From Azolla caroliniana (lineage: Eukaryota; Polypodiophyta): DNA of 64,000 nt. Of the stretch, positions 9,883 through 20,400 are shown in pieces. The notes under the pieces are model-generated. The model did not search any database. It saw nothing but the letters and a program-made list of their open reading frames with translations, and was not told the origin of the DNA. The stretch lies in contig JBHGNT010000008.1 of assembly GCA_043228905.1 (NCBI GenBank), positions 10,850,001 to 10,914,000 on the forward strand, read 5' to 3'. The translations under genes were made by a program, and so were the position numbers. How positions within the stretch are numbered: position 1 is the stretch's first letter; each line of letters opens with the position of its first letter.

Positions 9883-11092
9883 GTAATTGTGCCCACCTTA
9901 TGACAAGCATCTTCAAGTGTGACAAAGAAATTTTTGCAAGAAGTTGTGTTTAGAAGCACTGCTACCAAAATACCAAGCATCCTTAGACTCACCAATAAAC
10001 ATACGTCATCCTTTGAGGGATTATACATCATATGTATCGAGAATGCACACTCATGTTGAACAATGTGTGCTTCTACCTTTGTACCAGTAGAGGTGGTAAC
10101 AGTTGTTTTTTCTTCTCTTCACTAGCTTTCCTTTTTCGACATTCGCTAATGTCGTGGCCTAGTTTACGACGATAATTGCACCTTTTCTTCTTCTTCTTGT
10201 CATGGAAAGTCGAGGCATCATTGCTTTTAAAAGGAAGGTTATTTTGTTTTCGTCCTTGTTGGCCTTTGAACTTGAAAGAGGTAATAAAAGCTTGGTCACC
10301 ACTATTAAGAACATCCTAATTTGCTCGAGATTGAGATTCCTATAAGAAGGGAGATTAACTCATCAAAGTTGATACTATCTTTACCCCTTGTAAGAAGCCT
10401 TATTGTCGTGGCGAAACCTTGATATGAATCCAGAAGCCCGAGAAGAACTTTAGAAACTAACTGCTTATCTGAAATCACTCCATCAATGTTGAGTAGTTCT
10501 TCTTTGAATTCCTTGATTGTTGATAAGAATGTGACCATGGATTCACCTTCTTACATCCTTGTCTCTTCAAATTGTTGCTTAAGCATAGCAACTCTTGCTT
10601 CATTCCTATATAGGTTCTTTAACACATCCCAAGCACTTTTTGAGGTCGTGCAAAATCAGATATGTGGAACAATGTGATGTTTGACCGATAATGCAATGAG
10701 AGCATGGGCTTGAGCATCCTTACCATCCCACTTAAGTTGTGTAGAAGTGGATTGTTGAGTGGAGCTTGAAGCATTGTTTGTGTAAGTTGTTCCTGAAGGG
10801 GAGGGAGAGTTTGGAGAAGAACTTGAAGTTGAACATTCATCAAATCCGATGACAATGTCCCATAATAGCTTTGCTACCATTACATGTCTCATCATGTATG
10901 GCTGGGGTAGAATCCTATTACTAAAAGACGGGTGCATGAACCCTCTTGCAACCTTCTCGAGAACCATAAGAATATGGATACTAGATCAGGACCTACCTAA
11001 AGGTGAATCAAACCCTGCCACATAGGATAGTTAGTACCATCCAACTTGTCTTCGGCATTAAGTATACCAAAACTATTAGCTTGCTCAGCCAT
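9883..11092 (-). pseudogene. copia B gag and protease remnant
   Basis: The likely start codon at 11092 reads MAEQANSFGILNAEDKLDGT followed by NYPMWQ, a normal copia gag N-terminus. After a stop the capsid part continues in other frames (MRHVMVAKLLWDIVIG; LLNIDGVISDKQLVSKVLLG near 10500). The zinc knuckle near 10170-10130 reads CNYRRKLGHDISEC with its second cysteine replaced by Arg. Protease near 9970 reads WYFGSSAS in place of a DSGAS core. Multiple stops and frameshifts make it an old copy. Confidence 0.7.
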
Positions 11093-11528
11093 TGCAAAAG
11101 CAAGAAATATGGATGAGATATTGTAATACTTGGTGGTTATGTTCACCAAAATGTACTAAAGCAATATAATATTGAAGAATAGTGTAAGAAATGGGCTGAA
11201 CAAAATAGATAAGAGTTATTGTATTGTGCAAAAAACTTGTTTTGTTGTAAAATTTGGTTGTTGCAATTGTTGTGCAGTCAGGGTTTGAGACTACTACAAA
11301 ACTTGTTTCAACTGTACCTCCAAAACCAAAAATCTGATTCAGTTGTGCAAGTTATCAAAAAAATCAGCTCGAAATCTACTTTCTAAAGATGTGAAAATAG
11401 GGAAAGATCACCTCTGCTACAGTTTCAAGGTCTTCTAAGATGGGAAGACATCAACAGAAAGATCTTTGTATGCCTAATAGAAAGAATAGGATAGAGAAAG
11501 TAACCTAAACCTGCTCTGATAACATTTA

Positions 11529-11649
11529 TAGAAAATGGATGGATCTTAGTAGCAAGATCACTTACAAGAATTAAGGAAATATCATTAGATTAGGAAAAAC
11601 GAGCATTGATTATAAAGATGTAGAATGGTTTATATAACCAGTATCTACA
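11529..11649 (-). repeat. possible short 5' LTR of copia B
   Basis: A decayed primer binding site (minus strand TGTTATCAGAGC) lies at about 11513-11524. The adjoining 120 bp ends in CTACA and contains TATATAAACC on the minus strand. The terminal TG is mutated and no second copy is visible, so the limits are tentative. Confidence 0.35.
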
Positions 11650-11654
11650 AGTAT

Positions 11655-11990
11655 CTACCTTGAGTTGTCCCCATGCTAATTTTGGTTTGAGCTTAAACAA
11701 GTTTTTCTTTTTCATCTCTTGCATTTGGAAATATCTTCTTTTCTTTCTCCTCACTACTTTCTTGTATATGTGCCATGCAACAATCTTTTCATTCCCCCCT
11801 TCTATGGACTTAAACCATTTGAGATACATCTTACATTCATCGTCGAACCAAGAATTACATGGAAAACTACACACCTTATGCCCACCCACATGTCTCTTAA
11901 AGCATTGATATCCAACCTTAAGGATTATATCCTTCAAATGTTACCAATTTTCTTTAACATCGTTGCTTAGAGAAAAATTTAACAAATGGT
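11655..11990 (-). mobile_element. LINE (L1-type) fragment
   Basis: The minus strand encodes NSWFDDECKMYLKWFK, IYKKVVRRKKRRYFQMQEMK and KLKPKLAWGQL. This matches the segment between endonuclease and reverse transcriptase of plant L1-type LINEs (WFD-EC, a basic RRKKR stretch, then NPK-FW). Only about 110 residues survive. Copia B appears to abut it at about 11650. Confidence 0.65.
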
Positions 11991-12825
11991 TCTCCACTTC
12001 ATTTGGATTATAAGTGGATTGTGGTGACTAGGTGCACAAGGGTTGCCTACTCCCTAAATTATAGTTAAAAAGTGGGAAAATATGCAGCTGTTTGGTTCTC
12101 CGTAGGGTGGGAGGGATGGAAATGGAGAAAAAAATAAACAAATGGTTACCTACTCAAAGATAATTGAGTTGATTAGGAGAAAGAAATATTAGTGAAGGTT
12201 ATGGAAATCTCACAACTCTAATACTATGTGAGAAACTGTTATGAGCAGTTGTAAGATGCCAAAGAGGATAGCAACAGCTTAACAATAAGCTAAAACAAGA
12301 ACTATATTTGTTCATGAGGCTCAAAGCCTTTAAATACAAAGATGAGAGTGGGTCTTGTTTATGAAAGGAGATAAAATATTCCAAAGTACATAATGAGTTG
12401 AAGTGGTGGAGTGTAGAGAAAAGAACAATGCCATTAAATCTGTAATGAAGTAGTGGTTCATTTAAAAAGTCAATTGTAATCAATGTTGGAATAAAGTAAA
12501 TCTTGAGAGAGAAAATGTGCGGAGATTGCAAAAGGGAGAGATCAGTTCTGCGAGGTTGTCAACCTCCAATAGTTTGTAGGTATTAAGTGCAAAAAAAAAA
12601 CTTTGTTCCATCATTACATTCAAATTCCGTCCAAAATTGTTCCACATATTCTAGTTGGTGTCTAGGACCCTCACAAATGGTTATTTTTGCATAATAACAA
12701 TTTTCATAATCATTGTAATTAAATTTCAAATTTTTCGAACTTAACTCCAGATATTAATGGACTTAATTTTGGAGTTTATTTTCAGGTGAAAACAGGCAAC
12801 ACTACGAGCGATTATAAATCATTAT
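11991..12825. other. no gene; decayed LTR-like sequence
   Basis: I see no coding signature here. Around 12215-12226 the minus strand reads ATAGTATTAGAG, a possible decayed tRNA-Met primer binding site. A TATA-like TATTTAAAGG is present on the minus strand near 12336, so 12226-12530 may be an old copia LTR. The open frame of 110 residues on the minus strand resembles no family I know. Confidence 0.35.
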
Positions 12826-14178
12826 ATGATCAAACAATTAGATGGCACAAGCTTTGATTTTTGGGTGGTTAGGATGTGTGGCATCCTAATTCCTGAGGAA
12901 TGTGACCATGCTTTGGAAAGTGAGAAGCCAACCACTTTGATAGACCTTGCATGGTCAAATTATATATGTAATAAATTCATTACATATATTCAAATGTTTG
13001 TGCCACATGAAAGGGGCTAAAGGGATATGCCTTGATGAAGAGATAGACCAATGGTGAGAGCAGTGACTTAGCTAATGTTAGAGCAATCAGATATAATGGC
13101 AAGACATGCTAGAAAAAGTCCAGTTGCAAGTAGTTCAAGAAAGAACTTAAACGTAGAAATCGTGCCAGTGACAAGAAGGATGCAAAAAAGAAAAAATTGT
13201 ATGATACAAATAGTTCTAAGGGCAATGAGAAGGATAGTTTGGTCTCTAATGTGGTTAGGAGAGTTAACTAATGCAAGGCAAATTCTTTGTGCCCATTGTC
13301 TTCAAATGATGTTTCCACACTCCATGTGCAACATATGTGGATCACAAATGTGAATATAGCATATCATCATGGCACATTAGTGCTTATTACCAAAAACTTT
13401 CCACTCCCATAGCTTCTCAACAACTCGGAGAACTTTTAAATAGATAAAAGGTAGTTGATAGAATCAATTCCATGTATCCATGAGAACGTTACCTTCAATC
13501 ATTGCCAAATATTGAAATTGCTTACCACTAATGACACATTGAATCAAACTTGGATATTAGACGTAGGTGCCTCATTACACATGACTCCTACTACTAAGGA
13601 CTGTTTTGTCACTTTTCGTGCAAGAGATTATGGTAAAGTCTATTTGGGCAATAATCAAGCTTGCACTATTGAAGGAATAGGCATTATGCATTTGGCTTTC
13701 AGTAATGACCAAGAATGTGTATTGTATGATGTCAAATATGTTCCTACCATTAAAAGGAGTCTATTCTTTGTTGATTAGATAGATATACATGGATATAAGA
13801 CCACCTTTGAGAGACGATCGTGGAAATTGACGAAAGGTTCTACACTTGTTGTCAAAAGGGACAAAGAATTCAATCTTTGTTGCTTGAAAGGAAAGGGCTT
13901 TCCAATCAAATTTATTGTTGTCGATGTTGATTGGCACTTGGAGTTTTGGAATAAATAGTTGGGCCATATGAACCAAAAAAGAGTTGCCACATGTCAACTT
14001 GAGCAGAAAGGATTGCCCAAAAGATACAGTAGCAATCAATTCGATAACGGTTGTATCATGTGCTTCAACTTGTGGTTCTTGGATGTATGCCATGGTTGCT
14101 ATAAGACCAGACATTTCGCGCACAACAGGAGTCAATAGCAAGTTCATGGCTAATCCTGGCAAGGTACATTGGGAATAG
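12826..14178 (+). pseudogene. copia pseudogene with internal deletion
   Basis: Plus-strand reading starts with gag sequence (IKQLDGTSFDFWVVRM, ALESEKPTTLIDLAW). A basic remnant of the gag C-terminus follows, then protease at 13540-13770 with WILDVGASLHMTP (DSGAS changed to DVGAS) and VLYDVKYVPTIKRSL. The pre-integrase stretch (LEFWNK, then a stop, LGHMNQKRV) is at about 13950. It then jumps to the end of reverse transcriptase (GSWMYAMVAIRPDISRTTGV, FMANPGKVHWE). Integrase and most of reverse transcriptase are deleted. No LTRs were identified. Confidence 0.75.
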
Positions 14179-14441
14179 GTCACTGATCATCAGACATATT
14201 TACATCAATCATCAGACCACGCCTATATTCACTCGGAGATAGTTCTCCTTCGTTCTCCTCATACACATAGCTTTGTATTTCTCTGATGAATTGTAACAAG
14301 GTGTCGAAGTTCTTTATACCAATGTGATTCCAGCCAAAGTGCTTACAAAATTGAAAACCCTAAACCCATCTCGAGAAAATCAGATAGGGTCAGCTCAACA
14401 TCCTCATCATCACATTCATTTCTGTGTTTCAGTACATGTAG

Positions 14442-14445
<4 letters not shown>
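14179..14445. other. unassigned segment with an exon-like open frame on the minus strand
   Basis: No known element was recognised. On the minus strand about 14355-14180 an open frame without a Met reads through GWNHIGIKNFDTLLQF, IREIQSYVYEENEGEL and SPSEYRRGLMI before a stop. Its composition looks protein-like, but I cannot assign it. It does not match the rest of NDUFA13. Confidence 0.3.

Positions 14446-14517
<72 letters not shown>
14446..14517. repeat. (TA)n microsatellite
   Basis: About 36 uninterrupted TA units. It lies downstream of the splice donor of NDUFA13 exon 1, so it is intronic if the gene is intact. Confidence 0.95.
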
Positions 14518-14521
<4 letters not shown>

Positions 14522-14634
14522 ACAAATATCTGCAAACATGAGCTCGTACAAATAAAAAACCATAGAATTGAAACCATTCCAGAACAGGACACAGAAGAAA
14601 GAGGAAGGGGGTGGAGGATCGGACTAAGGAGTAC

Positions 14635-14849
14635 CTGCGCTTCTTGTTGCCCTGGCCGACTTGGTAGAATCCGTAGGATATGACCGCAGCAGAAACAAGG
14701 AAGACTGCGACGCCGCCAGGGCCCGAGTTTGGGATACGGCGCGCATAACGCACGGCCGGGAAGCCCCCAGGCGGCGGCCCATCCTGCAGCACTGGCATGT
14801 CCTTCACGCTGCTCATGCCCTTCTGCCGTCGTATCAGGAGCTCCGTCAT
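14635..14849 (-). CDS. NDUFA13: NDUFA13/GRIM-19 (complex I subunit), first coding exon, copy 1
   Basis: The protein is a small single-pass membrane subunit of mitochondrial NADH:ubiquinone oxidoreductase. The exon encodes 71 codons plus two bases: [40 protein letters not shown], then [20 protein letters not shown] and QVGQGNKKR. The [17 protein letters not shown] block and the hydrophobic segment before QVGQGNK are typical of plant NDUFA13. The start sits in CCGCCACCATGA, a strong context. The exon ends CGCAG with GT donor at 14634-14633. A plant protein has about 143 residues, so half is missing; I found no second exon to the left, where TE debris lies. This copy has the intact frame; the second copy at 16358-16571 is probably the same locus assembled twice. 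Confidence 0.85.
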
Positions 14850-14869
14850 GGTGGCGGCGGCGACGATGT

Positions 14870-14879
14870 CTGTCTCTCT

Positions 14880-14922
<43 letters not shown>

Positions 14923-15003
14923 GTGTTCTGCAGTATCACAGTTTTCTTCTTTTTCTTCTTCTTCTTCTTCTTCGTCGTCGTCGTCGTCGTCGTCGTAGTT
15001 CAG
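14870..15003. repeat. microsatellites in the NDUFA13 5' UTR region
   Basis: Consecutive simple repeats in plus-strand order: TGTC-type units, (CT)n, (TTC)n and (GTC)n, giving GA/CAGA, GAA and GAC repeats in the presumed leader of the minus-strand gene. The 170 bp between the start codon and the copia D fragment contain nothing else and no clear TATA box. The same array recurs at 16592-16725. Confidence 0.85.
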
Positions 15004-15018
15004 TTCCTTTCCTTTCCT

Positions 15019-15371
15019 TTATTCATGATGAGTCCACTCACTTCTTATGAGTGCGATCACGATCCGCACATTCGTCATCTTTGCCACCGTGGCAAATGTC
15101 TCTTCGTAGTTGACTCCATTTGTTTGTGCGTATCCTTTCGCTACGAATCCAACTTTGTAGCGGTTTATGGAGCCGTCGACGTTATACTCCATCTGCAACC
15201 GATAGCCTTCTTGTGCGGTGAGTGGGGGACAAGATCCCATGTCTTATTTTTTGGAGAGTGCTTGCATCTCCTCATTCATTGCTTCAACCCATCTTGGGTC
15301 CTTCACAGCTTCGGAAAACGTTTCCGGCTCCCGTACTGTCGCCACCTTAATCATAAAGGCGTAATGGTACG
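15019..15371 (-). pseudogene. copia D reverse transcriptase fragment, copy 1
   Basis: The minus strand gives YAFMIKVATVREPETFSEAV, MNEEMQALSKK, then INRYKVGFVAKGYAQTNGVN and TFATVAKMTNVRIVIAL, the N-terminal third of a copia reverse transcriptase. It breaks off near 15045, next to the NDUFA13 leader. Its upstream continuation is at 22766, on the other side of element C. The copy right of the gap is 16741-17092. Confidence 0.8.
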
Positions 15372-15758
15372 TGTAAAGAATAGCGTGCGGAAGCAGGTAT
15401 GAAGACAGAACAAAGGAAGGAAACTCAGGTTCAATGGAGAGCTTCGGCTTACACGGTATACGCGGGAGAGACAGCGAGAGAAACACAGAAACAACTCTAT
15501 TCAATAATAATACTCAGTCTGTACATAAGACGTGCTCAGTGAACACTTTTATACAAGTCCTGGAAGGACTGACCGAAGTACTGACAGTACTTCAATGCTC
15601 ATTAAGAGCTCCTACACTAACTCCCAAATATATTCCTCACGGAATATCTTTCCTAACGACCTCCCGGTTTACGCACTCGACCTAACCGATCGGTCCCAGC
15701 CGATCCGGTCCTCGACTTCTTCAGCCGATCTGGCCGATGTTGAGCTTGTCTCTCAACA
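15372..15758 (-). repeat. 3' LTR of copia C, copy 1
   Basis: 387 bp identical in extent to 17093-17479, preceded by the gtacg duplication at 15367-15371. It is probably the same LTR assembled twice. Confidence 0.9.
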
Positions 15759-16197
15759 CTCCCCCTCAAGCTCAACTTGGGGCTCTTCGGGATCCTCGGG
15801 CTCACGGCTTCGGTTCCTCTTGGCTTCACGCCTCGCTCGCGCTCCTCGACCTGTTCGACTCCGCGCGCTTCGACCCTTCTGGTCGGCTTGTCTGCTCATG
15901 TGGCCCTTATCAGCTCTTCTGTTGTTGCGGTGTTGACGCTTCTCCTGCTGCCTTTTCTTCCGCTTAGGCCTCGGTTGATTCAGCGTGTCTGAATCAAACA
16001 TCCGAACCGACTCAGCTACCTCCGATCGGTTTTCGCTCTCGTCCGAGTTGGCTGTCTCCAACTCGTCTTTGGTCTTCTCGCCCTCGATGGCGTCATCTCC
16101 CCTATGCGTGGTTGGCTTCAGCTCTCTCCTTCGGCTGCTCCCCTTCTGTCCGCTTCCGAACTTTTTCGCGGGTCCGCCCTTGGCTTCTTCAGCCGAT
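15759..16197 (-). pseudogene. tail of copia C polyprotein, copy 1 (open frame)
   Basis: In this copy the C-terminal extension reads without interruption to a stop at 15755-15753. The last residues, QVELEGEC, come from the polypurine tract and LTR start. Copy 2 carries one C fewer near 17802 and one C more at 17482-17487, which together break the frame; copy 1 agrees with homologous copia F. The reading is therefore probably intact in the real genome. Confidence 0.75.
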
Positions 16198-16297
16198 NNN
16201 NNNNNNNNNNNNNNNNNNNNNNNNNNNNNNNNNNNNNNNNNNNNNNNNNNNNNNNNNNNNNNNNNNNNNNNNNNNNNNNNNNNNNNNNNNNNNNNNN
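16198..16297. other. assembly gap (100 N)
   Basis: Exactly 100 N, the conventional length for a gap of unknown size. Both flanks contain the same 1.62 kb, so the gap probably has no real content. Confidence 0.98.
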
Positions 16298-16357
16298 AAT
16301 TCCAGAACAGGACACAGAAGAAAGAGGAAGGGGGTGGAGGATCGGACTAAGGAGTAC

Positions 16358-16571
16358 CTGCGCTTCTTGTTGCCCTGGCCGACTTGGTAGAATCCGTAGG
16401 ATATGACCGCAGCAGAAACAAGGAAGACTGCGACGCCGCCAGGGCCCGAGTTTGGGATACGGCGCGCATAACGCACGGCCGGGAAGCCCCCAGGCGGCGG
16501 CCCATCCTGCAGCACTGCATGTCCTTCACGCTGCTCATGCCCTTCTGCCGTCGTATCAGGAGCTCCGTCAT
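16358..16571 (-). CDS. NDUFA13: NDUFA13/GRIM-19 first coding exon, copy 2 (frameshifted)
   Basis: Same exon as 14635-14849 with one G missing from a GG pair, so the frame is lost after SSVKDM. The donor GT and strong start context are unchanged. Because the only difference is a homopolymer length change beside a contig end, a sequencing error in a redundant copy is more likely than a true second gene. Confidence 0.7.
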
Positions 16572-16601
16572 GGTGGCGGCGGCGACGATGTCTGTCTCTC
16601 T

Positions 16602-16644
<43 letters not shown>

Positions 16645-16740
16645 GTGTTCTGCAGTATCACAGTTTTCTTCTTTTTCTTCTTCTTCTTCTTCTTCGTCGT
16701 CGTCGTCGTCGTCGTCGTAGTTCAGTTCCTTTCCTTTCCT

Positions 16741-17092
16741 TTATTCATGATGAGTCCACTCACTTCTTATGAGTGCGATCACGATCCGCACATTCGTCAT
16801 CTTTGCCACCGTGGCAAATGTCTCTTCGTAGTTGACTCCATTTGTTTGTGCGTATCCTTTCGCTACGAATCCAACTTTGTAGCGGTTTATGGAGCCGTCG
16901 ACGTTATACTCCATCTGCAACCGATAGCCTTCTTGTGCGGTGAGTGGGGGACAAGATCCCATGTCTTATTTTTTGGAGAGTGCTTGCATCTCCTCATTCA
17001 TTGCTTCAACCCATCTTGGTCCTTCACAGCTTCGGAAAACGTTTCCGGCTCCCGTACTGTCGCCACCTTAATCATAAAGGCGTAATGGTACG
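16741..17092 (-). pseudogene. copia D reverse transcriptase fragment, copy 2
   Basis: Same content as 15019-15371, with one G missing near 17019. It ends at the gtacg duplication (17088-17092) bordering element C. In the real sequence it joins 22766 once C is removed: FGDNDYMAY continues into YAFMIKVATVREPETF. Confidence 0.82.
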
Positions 17093-17479
17093 TGTAAAGA
17101 ATAGCGTGCGGAAGCAGGTATGAAGACAGAACAAAGGAAGGAAACTCAGGTTCAATGGAGAGCTTCGGCTTACACGGTATACGCGGGAGAGACAGCGAGA
17201 GAAACACAGAAACAACTCTATTCAATAATAATACTCAGTCTGTACATAAGACGTGCTCAGTGAACACTTTTATACAAGTCCTGGAAGGACTGACCGAAGT
17301 ACTGACAGTACTTCAATGCTCATTAAGAGCTCCTACACTAACTCCCAAATATATTCCTCACGGAATATCTTTCCTAACGACCTCCCGGTTTACGCACTCG
17401 ACCTAACCGATCGGTCCCAGCCGATCCGGTCCTCGACTTCTTCAGCCGATCTGGCCGATGTTGAGCTTGTCTCTCAACA
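17093..17479 (-). repeat. 3' LTR of copia C
   Basis: Starts TGTAAAGAATAGC and ends CTCTCAACA on the plus strand. The minus strand reads TATAAAAG at 17274-17267, a strong TATA box. As the LTR nearest NDUFA13 and on the same strand, its start codon being about 520 bp downstream, it could in principle drive readthrough into that gene. Confidence 0.93.
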
Positions 17480-17489
17480 CTCCCCCCTC
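17480..17489 (-). promoter_or_regulatory. polypurine tract of copia C (also coding)
   Basis: The minus strand reads GAGGGGGGAG directly before the LTR TGTTGAG. Copy 1 at 15759-15767 has GAGGGGGAG, the length needed for the coding frame. Confidence 0.8.
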
Positions 17490-20400
17490 AAGCTCAACTT
17501 GGGGCTCTTCGGGATCCTCGGGCTCACGGCTTCGGTTCCTCTTGGCTTCACGCCTCGCTCGCGCTCCTCGACCTGTTCGACTCCGCGCGCTTCGACCCTT
17601 CTGGTCGGCTTGTCTGCTCATGTGGCCCTTATCAGCTCTTCTGTTGTTGCGGTGTTGACGCTTCTCCTGCTGCCTTTTCTTCCGCTTAGGCCTCGGTTGA
17701 TTCAGCGTGTCTGAATCAAACATCCGAACCGACTCAGCTACCTCCGATCGGTTTTCGCTCTCGTCCGAGTTGGCTGTCTCCAACTCGTCTTTGGTCTTCT
17801 CGCCTCGATGGCGTCATCTCCCCTATGCGTGGTTGGCTTCAGCTCTCTCCTTCGGCTGCTCCCCTTCTGTCCGCTTCCGAACTTTTTCGCGGGTCCGCCC
17901 TTGGCTTCTTCAGCCGATCCGAAGTCGAACTTGTCAACCAACTCGGTGTCGCGGTCTCTGCTCCTTTCTTGCAGCCTTGCTTGGTCGTTCGGGACTGTTC
18001 TCCCCCTCAAGTTTGGCACGTCAAGGTGACGCAATCCGAGCGCACCTGAGAATTGCCGCAACTTGTCCAGACCAAGAGGCTTGGTGAAGATGTCGGCAGC
18101 CTGCCGATCCGTCAGAACGTACTGAAGTTCGACTTCACCGGAAAGGACACGCTCACGGACGAAATGGTAGTGCACCTCAATGTGCTTGGTCCGTGCGTGG
18201 AAGATAGGGTTCTTCGCGAGTTAGATGTTGCTGAGGTTGTCGCAGTAGATCGTCGTTGGATCGGACACCTCCTCTTGCAGGTCCTTAAGTAGCCGCTTCA
18301 ACCATATGGCTTCGCATGTCGCGATAGCTGCTCCTCGATACTCCGCTTCGGTGCTCGACAGTGCAACTGTCGGCTGCTTCTTACTGCTCCACGCGATCGC
18401 AGCACTCCCGAGGGAGAACGCGTATCTAGACGTGGATCGACGATCGGCGGCGTTGCCAACCCAATCAGCATCGGTGTAGCCGACTAGCTGCACGGTTGCA
18501 CCGGTCCGATATAGCAGTCCTCTGTCCTTAGTGCCACTTATGTACCGCAGTACGCGTTGCGCACACTGAAGGTGCTCCTCGGTAGGTCGCGCCATGAACT
18601 GACTGATCACCCCGACCGGGTAACTGAGGTCGGGTCGGGTGATGGTCAAGTATATGAGGCTTGCGACAATTTGTCGGAACCTCATCGGGTCACATACCTT
18701 TCTCGTATCGGGACGAAGCTTGACGGTTCTGTCCAGAGGAGTCGAGACGGTCTTACAGTCGGCCATCCCGAATTTGAAGAGCATACTCAACACGTAGTGA
18801 CGTTGGTTGATCAATATGCCTTCGAGGGTACGGATCACTTCGATCCCGAGGAAGTAATGAAGGTCCCCCAGATCCTTCATGTCGAACAATGCCGCAAGCT
18901 AGAGCTTCACGCGGTCGATTTCACTTAGGTCGGCGCCGGTGATGACCAAGTCATCAACATATAGTAAAATACTAACCGGTCCAAGTCGACCTTTCCGGAT
19001 GAACAGGGAAGAGTCTGATTTTGATGTGACGAAGCCCATCCGACGCAGTTGTTGCGTGATCTTCGCGTTCCAGGCATGCGGGGCTTGCTTCAGTCCGTAA
19101 AGGGACTTCTTCAATCGACAGACTACCGAGGAGTTCGTTCCGGAGTGAAATCCGAGGGGTTGTACCATGTACACCTGTTCCTCAAGGTCACCTTGCAGGA
19201 ACGCATTCTTTACATCCATCTGATGTAAGTGCCACCCCTTGGACGTGACTACTACGAGCAAAACACGGACGATCGTCATTTTCGCGACCGGCGCAAACGT
19301 CTCATCGTAGTCGATGCCGTGTTTTTGTGCGTAGCCCTTTGCCACTAGCCGAGCCTTGTACCTGTTGACCGAGCCATCGGTGTTGTACTTGACCTTGTAC
19401 ACCCACCTACACCCGATCGGTTTTACCCCTCTGGGTGCGTAAACCAGGTCCCAGGTCTTGTTCTCCGCCAATGCGTGCATCTCTTCCTCCATCGCGGCAC
19501 GCCAATTCGCGTCCTTCGCCGCTTCTGCGTAGCTCTCTGGCTCACGCACTTCCGCTACACGGGTCATGTACGCATAATGATGCGCCATGTACTCGTTGTA
19601 TCCGAACCGCAAAACAGGATTCTTCTGGCGGGTAGATCGGCGTAATCTCAAATCAGCCGATGTCGAGGCCTTCTCAGTCGACGCGGTCTTCATCTTTAAA
19701 GACCTGTCACCGGCTCCCTCGGAGTCAGACTCGCGTCGGTCGGACTCGTTCCTTTCCGTGCCGGAATCCGACACCTTCTTCTTCCCTTTCTCTTTGCGCG
19801 TAAGCCGTCTCCTCGGCTTCCTACGCGGGGAATGCATGGTCGAGTCTCCACTACTCGCCGGCTCTTCGTCGGACTGGTCATACCGACTCAGTCATCCAAT
19901 TGGTCCACTTAACCGGAGTGAAATCGGACTCTCTTCGCGGGTCTCGATTTCAGGCTCATCCGGAGGCATCTCGGTCTCGCTGACCTCATCGTCAGAGCTC
20001 GGATTGGAGTCGGGGTTCCGAGTCGGGGACAGGTACTAGGATGCGGACTCGTCAAACACAACGTCGCGACTGACACGCGCTTGTTTGGTGCGAGGGTTAT
20101 AGCACTTATAACCCTTCTGCTCGTCCGAGTAACCGACCAAGATGCATTTCTCGGCCTTTGCGTCCAGCTTCCTCCTTTTCTCCTTCGGTATATGCACATA
20201 CGCAATGCTACCGAACACCCTCAAGTGTCGCAAGTTCGGCTTCCTTCCGAAATATAGCTCGTGTGGCGACACTTTGTCTCCGATCCGGTTCTGGATGTAT
20301 ACCGCGGTCCTTACCGCCTCGGCCCAGTAGAACTTGGGCAAGCTCTTCTCCTCCAGCATTGCTCGTGCCGCTTCTACAATCGACCGATTCTTCCTCTCGG

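Larger units (their letters stand above)
14576..16197. other. duplicated block, copy 1 (left of gap)
   Basis: 1,622 bp ending at the N gap. It matches 16299-17918 (1,620 bp) throughout; the only differences I found are four one-base length changes in G or C runs. It holds NDUFA13 exon 1, a scrap of copia D, the 3' LTR of copia C and 439 bp of C's tail. Confidence 0.92.
16299..17918. other. duplicated block, copy 2 (right of gap)
   Basis: Partner of 14576-16197. From 17919 it continues into the rest of copia C, whereas copy 1 stops at the gap, as expected for two overlapping contigs that were not merged. Confidence 0.92.

Noticed and set aside
12199-12531. 110-residue minus-strand open frame as a gene
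   Set aside because: No domain or codon pattern was recognised; the region has features of a decayed LTR instead.
14661-15050. Plus-strand Ser/Arg-rich frame overlapping NDUFA13
   Set aside because: It is the antisense of exon 1 plus the CT, TTC and GTC microsatellites of the leader.
14635-16571. Two NDUFA13 exon copies as a tandem gene duplication
   Set aside because: The copies extend into the surrounding transposons, differ only in homopolymer lengths and flank a 100-N gap, so a redundant assembly explains them better.
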